From Elusimicrobiota bacterium (GTDB lineage: Bacteria; Elusimicrobiota; Elusimicrobia; Elusimicrobiales; UBA9959), in assembly GCA_026388155.1 (NCBI GenBank), contig JAPLKI010000025.1, positions 458,449 through 522,448 on the forward strand: 64,000 nucleotides of DNA. The letters run 5' to 3'. The position numbers were made by a program, and so were the translations under genes. The notes beneath the pieces were generated by a model. That model saw nothing but the letters and a program-made list of their open reading frames with translations, was not told where the DNA came from and ran no database searches. The first letter of the stretch is position 1, and every line of letters starts with the position of its first letter. Positions 1 through 10,300 of the stretch are shown in pieces.

Positions 1-1728
1 TTTTACGGCACGGGTCTCACAATTGAGGATCTGCGCAATTTCCGGCAGCTTGACAGCCTCACGCCCGGCCACCCGGAGCGCGGACATACCGCGGGCGTTG
101 AAACCACGACAGGGCCGCTGGGCCAGGGATTTGCCAATGCCGTGGGCATGGCGCTGGCTGAAAAAAAACTTTCGGAGCTCCTTAACGAAGCGGAAAATAA
201 AATTATTGACCATTACACCTACGCGCTCGTGGGCGACGGGGATTTGATGGAAGGCATTTCCTATGAAGCCGCCTCACTTGCAGGGCACCTGAGGCTTGGC
301 AAGCTTATCTGCCTTTACGACTCAAATTCAATAACCATAGAGGGCTCCACCTCGCTTGCGTTCACGGAGGACATAAAAAAAAGATTCCAGTCGCAAGGCT
401 GGCAGACGCTGGAAGTTGCGGACGGAAACGATCTGGAACTTATTGACAAAGCCATAAGGAAAGCGAAAAGGGAAACACAAAAGCCTTCGCTGATCATCGC
501 AAAAACGCATATAGGTTTCGCAAGCCCGAAACAGGACACCAGCGCCGTGCACGGCGAGCCGCTTAAAAAAGATGAGGTACTGCTGACAAAGAAAAGCCTG
601 GGCTGGCCGCAAATACCCCCTTTTACCGCGCCGCCGGAAGTGGAAAAGCATTTTAAAGCGCTGGCGGCCAAAGGAAACAGGGCCCGGAATAAATGGCTTA
701 AGCTGGCGGAGGCCCATCAGTCAGCCTGCCCGCAAAAGGCCGCTCTGCTAAAAACTTTTTTGGACGGCGGCTTGCCCGAAGACCTGCTTTCGCCTGAAAG
801 CGCGGGTTTTGACAAGCCTACGGCCACAAGGGAGGCCTCGCATAAAGCGATAAACCTGCTGGCGGCAAAGCTGCCTAATTTTATAGGCGGCTCGGCGGAC
901 CTTGCCCCATCCACAAAAACGGATTTTACGGCTGAACCGGAGCGCACTCTGCATTTCGGCATCAGGGAACACGCCATGGGCGCCATAGTAAACGGCCTGG
1001 TTTTGCACGGCGGGCTGAGGGCCTTCGGCTCCACCTTCCTGGTATTCTCGGATTATATGCGCCCCGCCATACGCCTGGCCGCGCTTATGGGCATTCCTTC
1101 CATTTTTGTTTTCACCCACGACAGTATCGGCTTGGGAGAAGACGGTCCCACCCACCAGCCGGTGGAGCACTTAATGAGCCTGCGCCTGATACCCGGCCTG
1201 ACAGTGCTGCGGCCCGCGGACGCCTACGAGACTTTTTACGCCTGGGAAACGGCGCTCCGGCTGAACAAACCGGTATGCCTGGCGCTTTCAAGGCAGAAGC
1301 TGCCCGTTCTGTCCGCGTACGCCGACAGAATAAAAGCGGGCGTAAAACGCGGAGCCTACGCGCTTGAGGACGGAGGGCCGTCCCCCGCCGTGGAACTTAT
1401 TTCCACGGGTTCCGAGGTCAGCCTGATACTTGAAGCGGCAAAAATACTGAGCACGCGCGGCATTGCGGCAAAAGTGGTGTCTATGCCTTCGGCGGAGATT
1501 TTTAACGCGCAGGACGAGTCCTACAAAAATTCCGTGCTGAAGCCCGGAGTGCCAAAACTTGCCGTGGAAGCGGGAAGAACTCAGGGTTGGAAAGACCTAG
1601 CCGCCGGCGCCGGAGCGATGGGGATTGAAACCTTCGGCAAATCCGCCCCCGCCGAAAAGATCTACAACGCCTTCGGCCTGACGCCAGAGAACATAGCGCG
1701 TGAAGCGGAAAAAATGTTGAAGATTTGA
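1..1728 (+). CDS. tkt: Transketolase, 5' end outside window
   Basis: The reading frame is open from base 1, so the start codon lies upstream. Transketolase moves two-carbon ketol units between sugar phosphates in the non-oxidative pentose phosphate pathway and uses thiamine diphosphate. The visible part begins in the N-terminal TPP domain (LTPGHPE, TTGPLGQG), followed by the TPP/Mg motif GDGDLMEG. The pyrimidine domain follows (GGSADLAPSTKTDF, FGIREHAMGA, the catalytic-type glutamate in IREHAMG, DSIGLGEDGPTHQP), then the C-terminal domain. Only roughly 100 N-terminal residues should be missing. The gene converges on the minus-strand gene that ends at 1766. Function is secure from the motifs. 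Confidence 0.96.
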   Translation, partial: FYGTGLTIEDLRNFRQLDSLTPGHPERGHTAGVETTTGPLGQGFANAVGMALAEKKLSELLNEAENKIIDHYTYALVGDGDLMEGISYEAASLAGHLRLGKLICLYDSNSITIEGSTSLAFTEDIKKRFQSQGWQTLEVADGNDLELIDKAIRKAKRETQKPSLIIAKTHIGFASPKQDTSAVHGEPLKKDEVLLTKKSLGWPQIPPFTAPPEVEKHFKALAAKGNRARNKWLKLAEAHQSACPQKAALLKTFLDGGLPEDLLSPESAGFDKPTATREASHKAINLLAAKLPNFIGGSADLAPSTKTDFTAEPERTLHFGIREHAMGAIVNGLVLHGGLRAFGSTFLVFSDYMRPAIRLAALMGIPSIFVFTHDSIGLGEDGPTHQPVEHLMSLRLIPGLTVLRPADAYETFYAWETALRLNKPVCLALSRQKLPVLSAYADRIKAGVKRGAYALEDGGPSPAVELISTGSEVSLILEAAKILSTRGIAAKVVSMPSAEIFNAQDESYKNSVLKPGVPKLAVEAGRTQGWKDLAAGAGAMGIETFGKSAPAEKIYNAFGLTPENIAREAEKMLKI

Positions 1729-1765
1729 TGTTTTACGCTACAAATTAGGGGTTTTCGCAACGCTT

Positions 1766-3364
1766 TTATTCCACCAGGTTGAGCTGATATTTACCATTTT
1801 TGTCGATTTCCGGCCCTAAGAATGATATTTTTCCGGCCGCGCTTAGTATATAAATTCCATCACCAGCGCCTATAATTAAGGAATCCCCGGCTCTTTGGAT
1901 AACACTAATACCGACAGGCAATTCATAAGTAGTGATATTGTTGCTTACAATATCCAAAGCCGCCAAACCTCCGGAATAAGTATATCCTTCACCGATATGT
2001 TCCAATCCCATCCAAACCGTTTCTTTTTCGGCCAGAATGGCGGAACATGACCATTTAGCCGTTTGTGAAGAATATATGATGTCGAAAACTTTTTCTTTTA
2101 AGTCAAAATATCCGGCGGCGCCGACGCCGCATTCCCCTTCTCCGCCATAAAAATTCTTGCAGAACCAGATGCGGTCGTCCAGTTTTTGAAAAGGCCCTAT
2201 TTTGTCATTCAGGCCGCAACCCTCGGCGGCCTTTTTCGGACGGAAACGCGTGAGTATGTCATTAGTCGGCACCGGCATTGGATAAAATTTACAAGTTTTG
2301 CCTCTGATTTCATAAATGCCGGTTACATGGGCTGTAGATGGCATCTCAGAATTCCATACAAAGAACCTGCGCAGTGGAACTCTGGAGCTATTTACTACAT
2401 GTTCCGCAACGGCATAGCGCTCAAGAGCGCCTGCGTATGAATCCCACAACCAGAAGTGTTCCCCAGGATTATCCGTTTCGCATGGGCCTTCGTAGCCAAC
2501 TGTTGCCGCATCTCCCTGAACGTGGCGTTCTTTGTCGCACTTCTCATATAAGAACCCATTATTTCTCATAAGTGCTTCAGTTGGGAAAAGCGAACAGGGG
2601 TCTTTCGCCGGGCGGAAATATCGCGAATCGGGGCCGCTGACTTTAGTCCAAACCTTCCCGTCAAAGGCATAGGTTTCCGTGTGCGTATACATCCGCAGGC
2701 CGCCGTCCTCAACTTTCGCCAGGGTGATACGGGAAAGTTTTTCTCCGCCTATACTGGTGATCCTTTCCCAATTCCCGGGGTCCGGATTCCCGTTTTTTAA
2801 TCCCAGCCGGATTATAACCCCCTCATTACCGGACAAGCCGGACAGGTAAAGACTGTCACCGAACCTGGTGCTGATGTTTATGCTGACAGGCTTGTAGGAG
2901 ACGGACTTAACAGGGGCTGAGGAAAGCTCATTGAAGAAATATTTGGTGCGGGCAAGTTCGCCGCCATAGTCTGCATCTTCCTGTACCACGGTGATATAAT
3001 CCGGCCCGGCCGCTTTTATGTCAGGAATAGTGTTGCCTGGCGAAACAGAGTCAAACGTAGTGATACTTTTTACGAGTGTGCCGGAAGACGGGTTTACAAG
3101 GAAGAGCCTAAAAGTTTCACTAATCCAGGGGAAGCTGCCGGTGCCGACTAATATTGCTGAACGATGCGCCGAGATCGGATGGCTCGCTATGATGGCGACG
3201 CCTTCCAGCTTCGGGTTCTCCTTTTTTAAGGCAGCGGGAATACCATAAAGGTTTGTCGTGGAAATATCCATAGACTCAACTATGTCCTTGGCGGCAGCGG
3301 GGTCGGACAGAAGAATGGATAAAAAAACAGCAACCAGGGACATTTGCACGCGGATTGAGCACAT
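1766..3364 (-). CDS. Secreted protein of unknown function, possible beta-propeller
   Basis: This 532-residue protein has an N-terminal signal peptide (hydrophobic stretch ending ADPAAA-like at about residue 25), so it is exported. I recognise no family. The body has spaced beta-rich units with W/G/D turns (for example NWERITSIGG, ERYAVAEHV, IWFCKNFYGGEGECG, ETVWMGLEHIGEGYTYSGG, AAGKISFLG), which suggest a propeller-like fold; this is inference. It contains several cysteines around residues 260-310 and 375-440 that could form disulfides. It lies 13 bp downstream of the membrane-anchored gene ending at 3378 and is probably co-transcribed with it. The start is an ATG with a weak upstream GGAT. 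Confidence 0.75.
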   Translation of the reverse strand: MCSIRVQMSLVAVFLSILLSDPAAAKDIVESMDISTTNLYGIPAALKKENPKLEGVAIIASHPISAHRSAILVGTGSFPWISETFRLFLVNPSSGTLVKSITTFDSVSPGNTIPDIKAAGPDYITVVQEDADYGGELARTKYFFNELSSAPVKSVSYKPVSINISTRFGDSLYLSGLSGNEGVIIRLGLKNGNPDPGNWERITSIGGEKLSRITLAKVEDGGLRMYTHTETYAFDGKVWTKVSGPDSRYFRPAKDPCSLFPTEALMRNNGFLYEKCDKERHVQGDAATVGYEGPCETDNPGEHFWLWDSYAGALERYAVAEHVVNSSRVPLRRFFVWNSEMPSTAHVTGIYEIRGKTCKFYPMPVPTNDILTRFRPKKAAEGCGLNDKIGPFQKLDDRIWFCKNFYGGEGECGVGAAGYFDLKEKVFDIIYSSQTAKWSCSAILAEKETVWMGLEHIGEGYTYSGGLAALDIVSNNITTYELPVGISVIQRAGDSLIIGAGDGIYILSAAGKISFLGPEIDKNGKYQLNLVE

Positions 3365-3377
3365 AAAGTTATCCGGC

Positions 3378-4922
3378 TTACATCGGACCGCAGCCGGAGT
3401 AAAAAGAGCAGTAGGTATTTCCTTTGGTTCTTAATTTAGGAAGGATATGAAGCAGATGCTCCTGATATTCCTTCCCGTCCGGCCTGCCCAGCACTTCCGT
3501 GTAATACTTTATCGCATCAAGCCTGTGTTTTTCACTGTCTTTTATTAATGCTTCACCATCGGTTTTGTCAATACAATCGTACGTATCCAGAGATAGCCCC
3601 ACGGAATAAGCACTCTCATTTGCTTTGCCCAGCAGGAATAAAATACGTGTCAGGAAAGGCGAACCCGCATGACCTGACAGAAACTGCTCTCCTTCTTTTA
3701 TCACCATCAGGGAATCCAGTCCGCAGGTGCTGTCGCTAAAACCCCTTTCCATTTCCTTTAAAAAAGAGTATTGCCCCCAGTAAGAATCCGAGTATTTCCC
3801 GTAAACGTTAAAAAGCGAGTTTTTTACAGGGGCGTAACTGTCCCCCAAATATTGAAGTTCGTAAGGGATATTATTTTCTTTGAGTAGTGCAAGTTCAGGC
3901 AAAGCCAGTGGATTCACTCCGCCAGCAATAATCTGGTGATGCAAATCCTGGGTTATCCGGGGAAACATCCCATCTACAAGATATTTCTTCAAGACCAGAA
4001 AAAGCGCCCCGTTTTCGCCCTCGGGCATATTGGCCTCAATAGAATTCTTGGCGGCCAGCAGTTTGTCAACCGAGACGGTTGTATTGAGGTTTACACCGCT
4101 TGTCAGCATTTTTTTGATTTCTTCCCAGTCCGCGCCTATTATTTTTGCCGCCCCCCGCTGTTCCACGTCCGCGATCAGTTTTGCAGTCGTTCCGGAGAGA
4201 TCGAAAAAATGTTTTGCGGTTGGTCCCTGATCTAAGTATCCATCTCTGTCTTTATGCTCAAGCCTGATCTTAAGACTGCGAATCACGCCGTGCTGCTCGT
4301 AATACATAAGCCCCGACAGTTTGCCTTTTTCCAGTTTTATTACATCGGTCCAATTAACTAACCCGGGGCTGAAACCATAGTCCGCAGGCTTCGTCTCAAA
4401 GCCGCTGCTTTTAAGCAAGTCAAGCGCGGCCTTTTGTTCAATCTCCTTGAAAATCTTCAGTTCGCCAGCCATTATAAGTTCTTTGGCGTCGGTCAAGGAG
4501 GGCACTGCATAGGAAAACAAATCTATTTCCATTCCCGGGCCTTTCCGTCTAAAACATTTTGAATAGGGAAGGGAAACAGCGTACTCCGGTTGGGAGAGCA
4601 CGACCTTCCAGTTATTGTCCGGATTTATTTCGCCGGGCTCCTGATTGAAGGGAGCGTTTATCAGGGTGGAGATCAATTCCAGCGGGGTGTCTTTTTCCGT
4701 AAGTTCAAAGGTTTCCTGAGCCGCCGGCGCCGGTCCGGCCATTATCCCTTTCGTGGCTACGCCCATACCTAAACCCGATATCATTTGTCCGTAACTTGCA
4801 GACACCGCCTCCTTGCGTGGTTCTATTTGCCGCCCGGTGTAATACATTTTATAATGGATAAAAACTGCCACGGTAAGAAGCAGAGCGAAACCAACTATTT
4901 TTATAATAGTCACTCTGGTCAT
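3378..4922 (-). CDS. Membrane-anchored periplasmic protein, unknown
   Basis: This 514-residue protein has one N-terminal transmembrane segment (about residues 8-25) and then a long soluble, presumably periplasmic part. I do not recognise the family. It contains mixed alpha/beta sequence and ends in a cysteine-containing tail, TYCSFYSGCGPM. The tail is slightly reminiscent of the Cys/Tyr/Gly/Pro tail of the small protein at 31151-31483, but that likeness is too short to mean homology. It is the first gene of a pair with 1766-3364. Upstream lies a short degenerate 7-bp repeat and then lptG, which ends at 4989. Confidence 0.75.
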   Translation of the reverse strand: MTRVTIIKIVGFALLLTVAVFIHYKMYYTGRQIEPRKEAVSASYGQMISGLGMGVATKGIMAGPAPAAQETFELTEKDTPLELISTLINAPFNQEPGEINPDNNWKVVLSQPEYAVSLPYSKCFRRKGPGMEIDLFSYAVPSLTDAKELIMAGELKIFKEIEQKAALDLLKSSGFETKPADYGFSPGLVNWTDVIKLEKGKLSGLMYYEQHGVIRSLKIRLEHKDRDGYLDQGPTAKHFFDLSGTTAKLIADVEQRGAAKIIGADWEEIKKMLTSGVNLNTTVSVDKLLAAKNSIEANMPEGENGALFLVLKKYLVDGMFPRITQDLHHQIIAGGVNPLALPELALLKENNIPYELQYLGDSYAPVKNSLFNVYGKYSDSYWGQYSFLKEMERGFSDSTCGLDSLMVIKEGEQFLSGHAGSPFLTRILFLLGKANESAYSVGLSLDTYDCIDKTDGEALIKDSEKHRLDAIKYYTEVLGRPDGKEYQEHLLHILPKLRTKGNTYCSFYSGCGPM

Positions 4923-4962
4923 TGATGATAATCCCCCCGCTACTGCATCCTTTTTTCTGATT

Positions 4963-4984
4963 TCTCACCCCTCACCCCTCAGCC
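4963..4984. repeat. Short heptad repeat (single arm)
   Basis: Three degenerate 7-bp units (TCTCACC, CCTCACC, CCTCAGC) sit between lptG and the next gene. This is the smallest member of the intergenic heptad family seen throughout the window and shows no obvious partner arm. Confidence 0.5.
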
Positions 4985-4988
4985 TTTC

Positions 4989-6077
4989 TTAGAACACCCT
5001 GGCTTTTTTCAGGCCGAAAAGAGAAAAGAGGGCAAAAAGCGCCAGCGGCCCGAATCCGGCCACCAGCGGAGGGAAAAACTCGGCGTTGCCCAAAGACTGC
5101 CCCATTATCATCCCCGCCCAGAATATAAAGCCCACCACCACGGCCAGGCCGAAGTTTAAAATGCGGCTTCCGCCCTTAATGAGAAGCACCATCATGGCGC
5201 CGATAAGCGCCATTATAAGGTTCGCAAGCGGAGCGGCCAGCTTGCAGTAAATAAGAGTAAGCTCGCTTACCACGGGCGAACCCACAGCGCTAAGACGTTT
5301 CACCCGCCTCAGAAGATCCGCGATTGAAACGCCCTCCGGCACCAGCAGTTCAAGCACCAGGCTGTCGGGCGGCACGGAAATACCGGACTGGTAAGCGCTG
5401 AATCTGGAACTGGACGGTTTGAGACTCGCGTCGTAGTTTATAAGCACTCCGTCCTCAAAAAGCCAGCGGCGCTCCGCCGCCTGCCACAAAGCCTTTCGGG
5501 CGTTTATCTCGACAAAAAGCCTGCCATCGCGGTAAATATTAGCCTGCACCCGCTCCATGGAGTTTTTCCTGCCGTCAAAAACATGGGCGGTTACAAAAAC
5601 CTCCTCCCCGGCGGAAAAAACGACATCTTTTTTAGCCAATTCCTGCCAGTTTTCCTTTCCGCGCAGCTTGCCTTCAAAAAGAAATTTCGAACGCATATAA
5701 AATTGGGGAGCTACGGCCTCCTGCAGAACCAGCTGGAAGGCGGCGGTCATTACCGAGCAGAGCAGAAGCGGCTTAAGCATTTCAAAGGGGCGCCAGCCGC
5801 CGGCCATGCCCGCTTTCCATTCACCTCGCGAGAGCATTCCGCCCAAAGCGAACAGAACGCCAAGCAGCGTGGCCATTGGCGTCATTTTTACAAGGAAATA
5901 CGGAAACTGATAAAGCAGATACCTGCCAAGCAATCCGATTCCGGAACTGGCTTTCATGAAAGAATTGAGCTTATCAAAAAAGCTGCCGAACAAAAGCAAG
6001 GCCGTAAAGACACCCAGGCCCAAAATGAAAGGCTCCCAGAAACTTCGCGCTATATAACGAAGGAATGTCTTATTCAT
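4989..6077 (-). CDS. lptG: LPS export permease, LptF/LptG family
   Basis: The product belongs to the YjgP/YjgQ (LptF/LptG) family. These inner-membrane permeases work with the ATPase LptB to pull lipopolysaccharide out of the inner membrane towards LptC/A/D. The sequence shows the family plan: about three N-terminal transmembrane helices, a periplasmic beta-jellyroll (roughly residues 130-260) and three C-terminal helices. I chose ATG 6077 (MNKTFLRYIARSF) because it aligns with the family N terminus. The frame stays open to 6233, but that extra stretch is coded by heptad-repeat DNA and overlaps lptF. It is the second gene of the lptF-lptG pair. Which paralogue is F or G is inferred from order only. 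Confidence 0.9.
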   Translation of the reverse strand: MNKTFLRYIARSFWEPFILGLGVFTALLLFGSFFDKLNSFMKASSGIGLLGRYLLYQFPYFLVKMTPMATLLGVLFALGGMLSRGEWKAGMAGGWRPFEMLKPLLLCSVMTAAFQLVLQEAVAPQFYMRSKFLFEGKLRGKENWQELAKKDVVFSAGEEVFVTAHVFDGRKNSMERVQANIYRDGRLFVEINARKALWQAAERRWLFEDGVLINYDASLKPSSSRFSAYQSGISVPPDSLVLELLVPEGVSIADLLRRVKRLSAVGSPVVSELTLIYCKLAAPLANLIMALIGAMMVLLIKGGSRILNFGLAVVVGFIFWAGMIMGQSLGNAEFFPPLVAGFGPLALFALFSLFGLKKARVF

Positions 6078-6086
6078 GGTTTGGAA

Positions 6087-6130
6087 AGCGAACAGCAAAT
6101 AGCGAATAGTTAACAGCGAATAACAGTGAA
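6087..6130. repeat. Heptad repeat between lptF and lptG
   Basis: Degenerate 7-bp units AGCGAAC, AGCAAAT, AGCGAAT, AGTTAAC, AGCGAAT fill most of the 77-bp gap between the two permease genes. It is one arm only, with no clear complementary partner. Confidence 0.7.
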
Positions 6131-6154
6131 TTGCCGCGTCTGACTTCCGACCTT

Positions 6155-7267
6155 TTATCTCGCATACAGGCGTTTTCTCCAGAGCCAGATACCTGCCGCC
6201 GCCGCAAAAACGGCAGGCGTAAAAACCGCCCACGGAAACAAAAAACTGTATTTTTTGGCCAGCACCACTCCGGTAAGCGTAAGGCCGTAGTAAAAAAAGA
6301 TTATAAGCAGGCTGAGTGAAAACCCGGCGGAACGGCCTTTTTTGTCAAGCACCACTCCAAGCGGGGCGCCTATGAGAAAAAACACGATGGGCGTAAGGGC
6401 GAAAGTAAGGCGCGAAACTATCTCAACGCGGTAGCGGACCGCGTTTTCAGCGTTAATTACTCCGGCCTTAAGCCTGCCCAAAAGATCGGGACTTGAATAC
6501 TCCATAGGGCTTAAGGCGCGCTGGTCTACATTCCCGGAAATAAAAGGAATAAGCGTCTTATATGCCGAAAATTCCCCGTAGATGAGTTTTTCGTCGTTTT
6601 TGCAGTCGGTCTGTGTAAACTGTCCCTTTGCGAGCGTTATCTCCATGCCTTTTTCCTGCACCATTTCGTAGCGGCCTTCGGCCGAGTTTATTTTATTCAC
6701 ATAAACGGGCGTTTCCCCTTTATTCAGGCGCTTTATCAACTGCACATAACGCAGTTTTCCGGTGATATTATTCACTTCCCTCGCGTAAATGACCCAGTCG
6801 GAAACTTTCTGAAAAGTGCGCGGTTTCAGTTCTATTTTAGTCACCCGGTTGAGCATGTAAAAGGTATAGTCGTTCGATTTTTTAAAGCCTTCAGGACCCA
6901 GCCAGTTGTTTACGGCCAGAAGCAGAAGGGAACATAGAACGGCCAGGGAAAATATCCGGGAAAGTATATCCGAGAACGAAAAACCTCCCGCGCGGAGCGC
7001 CACTATTTCCCCCTCCTGCGACATTTGGGCCAGGCTCAAAAGCAGGCCGAGCAGGAAAGCCAGCGGCAGCGACATCGAGACTATATTCGGCAGCAGATAG
7101 GCCATGCTTTTTGCGAGAAAATACAGGGAAAAACCGCCCAGGACCCCCTGGTTCACGATTTGCACAAAATTGAGCATCACAAAAAGCGCGGTAAAAATAA
7201 AAAGCGAAAGCGCAAAGAATTTGGCGAAGCTTCGCAGGATATAACGCTGGGCTATGGGAATTCGCAT
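6155..7267 (-). CDS. lptF: LPS export permease, LptF/LptG family
   Basis: This is the first gene of the permease pair, 370 residues. It starts MRIPIAQRYILRSFAKFF, the amphipathic N terminus typical of LptF/LptG. Next come hydrophobic helices at about 12-35, 50-75 and 95-118, a periplasmic beta domain (about 125-270) and three helices at the C terminus ending WLWRKRLYAR. With LptG and LptB it would form the LPS-extracting ABC transporter, which supports an LPS-bearing outer membrane. The gene is divergent from the SprA-like gene, and the two share a short AT-rich control region of about 130 bp. No clear Shine-Dalgarno sequence precedes the ATG. Confidence 0.92.
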   Translation of the reverse strand: MRIPIAQRYILRSFAKFFALSLFIFTALFVMLNFVQIVNQGVLGGFSLYFLAKSMAYLLPNIVSMSLPLAFLLGLLLSLAQMSQEGEIVALRAGGFSFSDILSRIFSLAVLCSLLLLAVNNWLGPEGFKKSNDYTFYMLNRVTKIELKPRTFQKVSDWVIYAREVNNITGKLRYVQLIKRLNKGETPVYVNKINSAEGRYEMVQEKGMEITLAKGQFTQTDCKNDEKLIYGEFSAYKTLIPFISGNVDQRALSPMEYSSPDLLGRLKAGVINAENAVRYRVEIVSRLTFALTPIVFFLIGAPLGVVLDKKGRSAGFSLSLLIIFFYYGLTLTGVVLAKKYSFLFPWAVFTPAVFAAAAGIWLWRKRLYAR

Positions 7268-7325
7268 TTATTTATTCTATTATATATCTATTAAAGTCCG
7301 CCTCCGTCGGCGGGAGGTTATTTTT

Positions 7326-7361
7326 TTGACCAGGCGCCAAAGGCGCCGGCTATATTATATT
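7326..7361 (+). promoter_or_regulatory. Candidate promoter with palindrome in spacer
   Basis: TTGACC at 7326-7331 and TATATT at 7351-7356 are separated by 19 bp, a little longer than the 17 bp usual for sigma-70. The spacer contains the perfect inverted repeat GGCGCC-AAA-GGCGCC (7333-7347), placed where a repressor could block RNA polymerase. It would drive the SprA-like gene. The function is inferred. Confidence 0.4.
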
Positions 7362-7394
7362 ATAAACCGGACCCGCGCGTGGAAAGCAAAAACA

Positions 7395-10300
7395 GTGAAA
7401 CCATTATCCGCAGTTCTGATTTCCTTCTGCCTGCTTCAGGGGTTTTCACCGGCCCGGGCTGAAGACAATTTCCTGGCCCCGGCATCCGCCACAGGCGCCG
7501 GGGGGCGTTTTTTGCTGCTTGAGCGCCCTGACCCCCAAACCATCCTGAACACTATGCAGGCCGACACCGCGCCGGTGCAGGGCTCCGCCCTTGAAAACAT
7601 GGAAAACGATCTTCCCCTTTCAGACTACTCGCAAGGCGACTGGAACCGGGTGCGTGAGGATATAGAGACCGGGGGGGCAAGGCAAAACTATATCCCGGAA
7701 ACCGATTTTTCCCTTTCCACCTCCGCTCCCAGCGCCCCTCCCCCCGAGGTGGAATTTAAAGACTCCGGGACCTCGCTTTCCGTCACGGGCAGAAAGGTGA
7801 TCTCGCTTAATTACAGCGGAAAGAGATTTATTAACGACCAGAAAACAGTTACCAGGCCCAGATCGTTAAGCCTTTTTGAAATCACCCAGCAGATGCAGGT
7901 GAGGATGCAGGGCAAGGTGGGCCAAAAAATAAGCGTGAATGTGGACTACGACGACACCAAGCAGGACAAGCAGGATATTTCGGTGGTTTACCAGGGCGAA
8001 CCCAATGAGGTGGTGCAGAATGTTTCCTTCGGCGACATAGACCTTTCACTGCCGGCCACGGAATTTGTTTCTTACAATAAACAGCTGTTCGGCATAAGAG
8101 CGGACTTACAAACCAACCATTTCAAAATGACCTTCGTAGGCTCGCGCACCAAGGGTCTGACCAAAACCAAGCAGTTTACGGGCAACACCCAGTTTCAGGG
8201 CGTGGACCTGCTTGATACCAATTATCTGCGCCGCAAGTATTATGATGTGGCTTTCAGGGATTCGGCCGGCAACGCCGCGCTTGGCCGCCTGCCCATAAAG
8301 GCGGGGTCGGAAAAAATTTATATCGACCAGCAGAACCAGACGCCCGTGGACAACATAACCGTTTTCGATAAAACCGCGAACGATCTGGATGTGCCCGCGT
8401 CCTCTTACACGGGGCGTTTCCAGCTTCTGAACCCGGGCATAGACTATGTTATGGATTATGTAAAGGGCATAGTGACTTTCAACCGGACACTGAACTCGCA
8501 GGACGTGGTTATTATCGACTACATAAACGCCAATGGAAGCAGCCTGGTGCAAAATTCCACCTCAAGCCTCGCCGACACTTCTGTAGTAAACGGACTCTAC
8601 AAGCTGATAAAAAACCCGAGTGATATATATATTTCACAAGCCGGAGACAAGCGTGAATTGAAAACTTATTATTCCATAGGCCAGACGAACATTGTGCACG
8701 ACGACGGAAGAGGAAATTTTACCCTAAAGGTTAAAGACCAGAACCGCAACGATGTGGGAACTTCCCTGAACCCGACTCAGACCTATCCGGATGACATGGA
8801 CGTGGACTTTGACCAGGGCATAATAACCCTTAAACATCCTTTTGGAACATCCGCCGCAGATCCCGCCCCCGACAAACAGATATATTCGGACTCGCCTTCT
8901 TCAAAACGGCTGATACGGGTGGAATACTATTATCGCTTCAAAACTTTCCTGCTTGAGCCGAGCATTGTTTTACAGTCGGAATCCGTGCTGGTGGACGGAG
9001 TTAAACTTACCCGGAATCAGGATTACTTCATCGACTATGATTCCGGCTTTATCACTTTCTACTACCCGGACAGGATAACACAGAACTCAAAGATAGATCT
9101 GACTTACGAGGTTGCGCCTTTCGGCGGCCTGGGTAACCAGTCGCTGGCAGGCGGACGGATTTCCTATGATCTCAGCAGACACCTTTCGCTTGGCTCAACC
9201 TTGCTTTATCAGGGCGGCATAAAATCCGCTTCAGTGCCCAATGTGGCCGATCTCACCAACAGCATGACGGTTTATGAAGGCGACGCGCAGTTAAAAGACC
9301 TGAACATCCTCGGCTTGAAAATGAACCTGTCGGGCGAGTTGGCGCAGTCAAAAACAAACCCCAATTTAAACGATTACGCCCTGATAGACAACATGGAGGG
9401 TGTAAAACAGGAAGACTCCCCCTCATTTGACAAAAACTACTGGTTTATAGCCGCAAACCCCATGCTCGGGCCGGCCGATCCGAACGCGCTCAAGCCAGAT
9501 TGGAACAGCGAGGATGTGAAAGCCCGCGACATCAATTCGCAAGCCACATCCGACGGCACACAGCAGGTGTTGACCGTCCATTACGATTTTAATGTGTCCT
9601 CGGAAGTCTCCATCGTTTATCCGCTGTCAGCCACGGGGCTGGATTTCTCGCAAAAAACCTCGCTTGAACTTGTGCTGTATGGAGAGAATTCCGATTCCGC
9701 CGGAAACCAGGGGCCGGAATTGAACATTCACTTCGGCCAGATAAATGAGGACGCCGACGGAACAGGCGGAATCGGGCATACTCTCACCTGCGCGAGCGGC
9801 CTGACGCTTCCTTCAGATTCCCCAAAAAGCGAAGACTTAAACTGCGACGGGCAGGTGTCTTCGGCGGAGGACATCGGCTGGCTCTACGCTCCGCCCGGCC
9901 GGGCGCAGGCGCGCTACGGCGGGAACAACGGCCGCCTGGACTCGGAAGACTTAAACAAGAACGGCCGCCTGGACGCGCAGGACTTCACCGGCGGAGATTT
10001 CGGTTATGTAAGCGCCTCGCTTTTCAGGGACACCACGGATCTGCTCTCTAAAAACAAGGTGAATTTCTCCGGCTGGCGCACGCTGCAGGCGCCTATGCCC
10101 ATAGCATCGACCGACAGTTATAAATGGAGCGACATAAAGCAGGTGCGGCTCAGCCTGACGCAGACTCCGGGGGGAGCGACCAGGGGCGTTATAAAAATAG
10201 CGCGTCTGGCGGCCGTGGGAAATACCTGGACGGTCCAGCCAAGCGCCACCGTGGGGTCGCTGCAGACGCTCGCGGTGAACAATATTGACAACCCCGGCTA

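Noticed and set aside
4989..6233. Longer N terminus for the LptG-like protein starting at 6233.
   Set aside because: The extra 52 residues are coded by heptad-repeat DNA and the end of lptF, and the family start is at 6077.
7254..7394. Upstream ATG of the SprA-like gene as the true start.
   Set aside because: It gives a basic, non-signal leader overlapping lptF. The GTG at 7395 begins a proper signal peptide.
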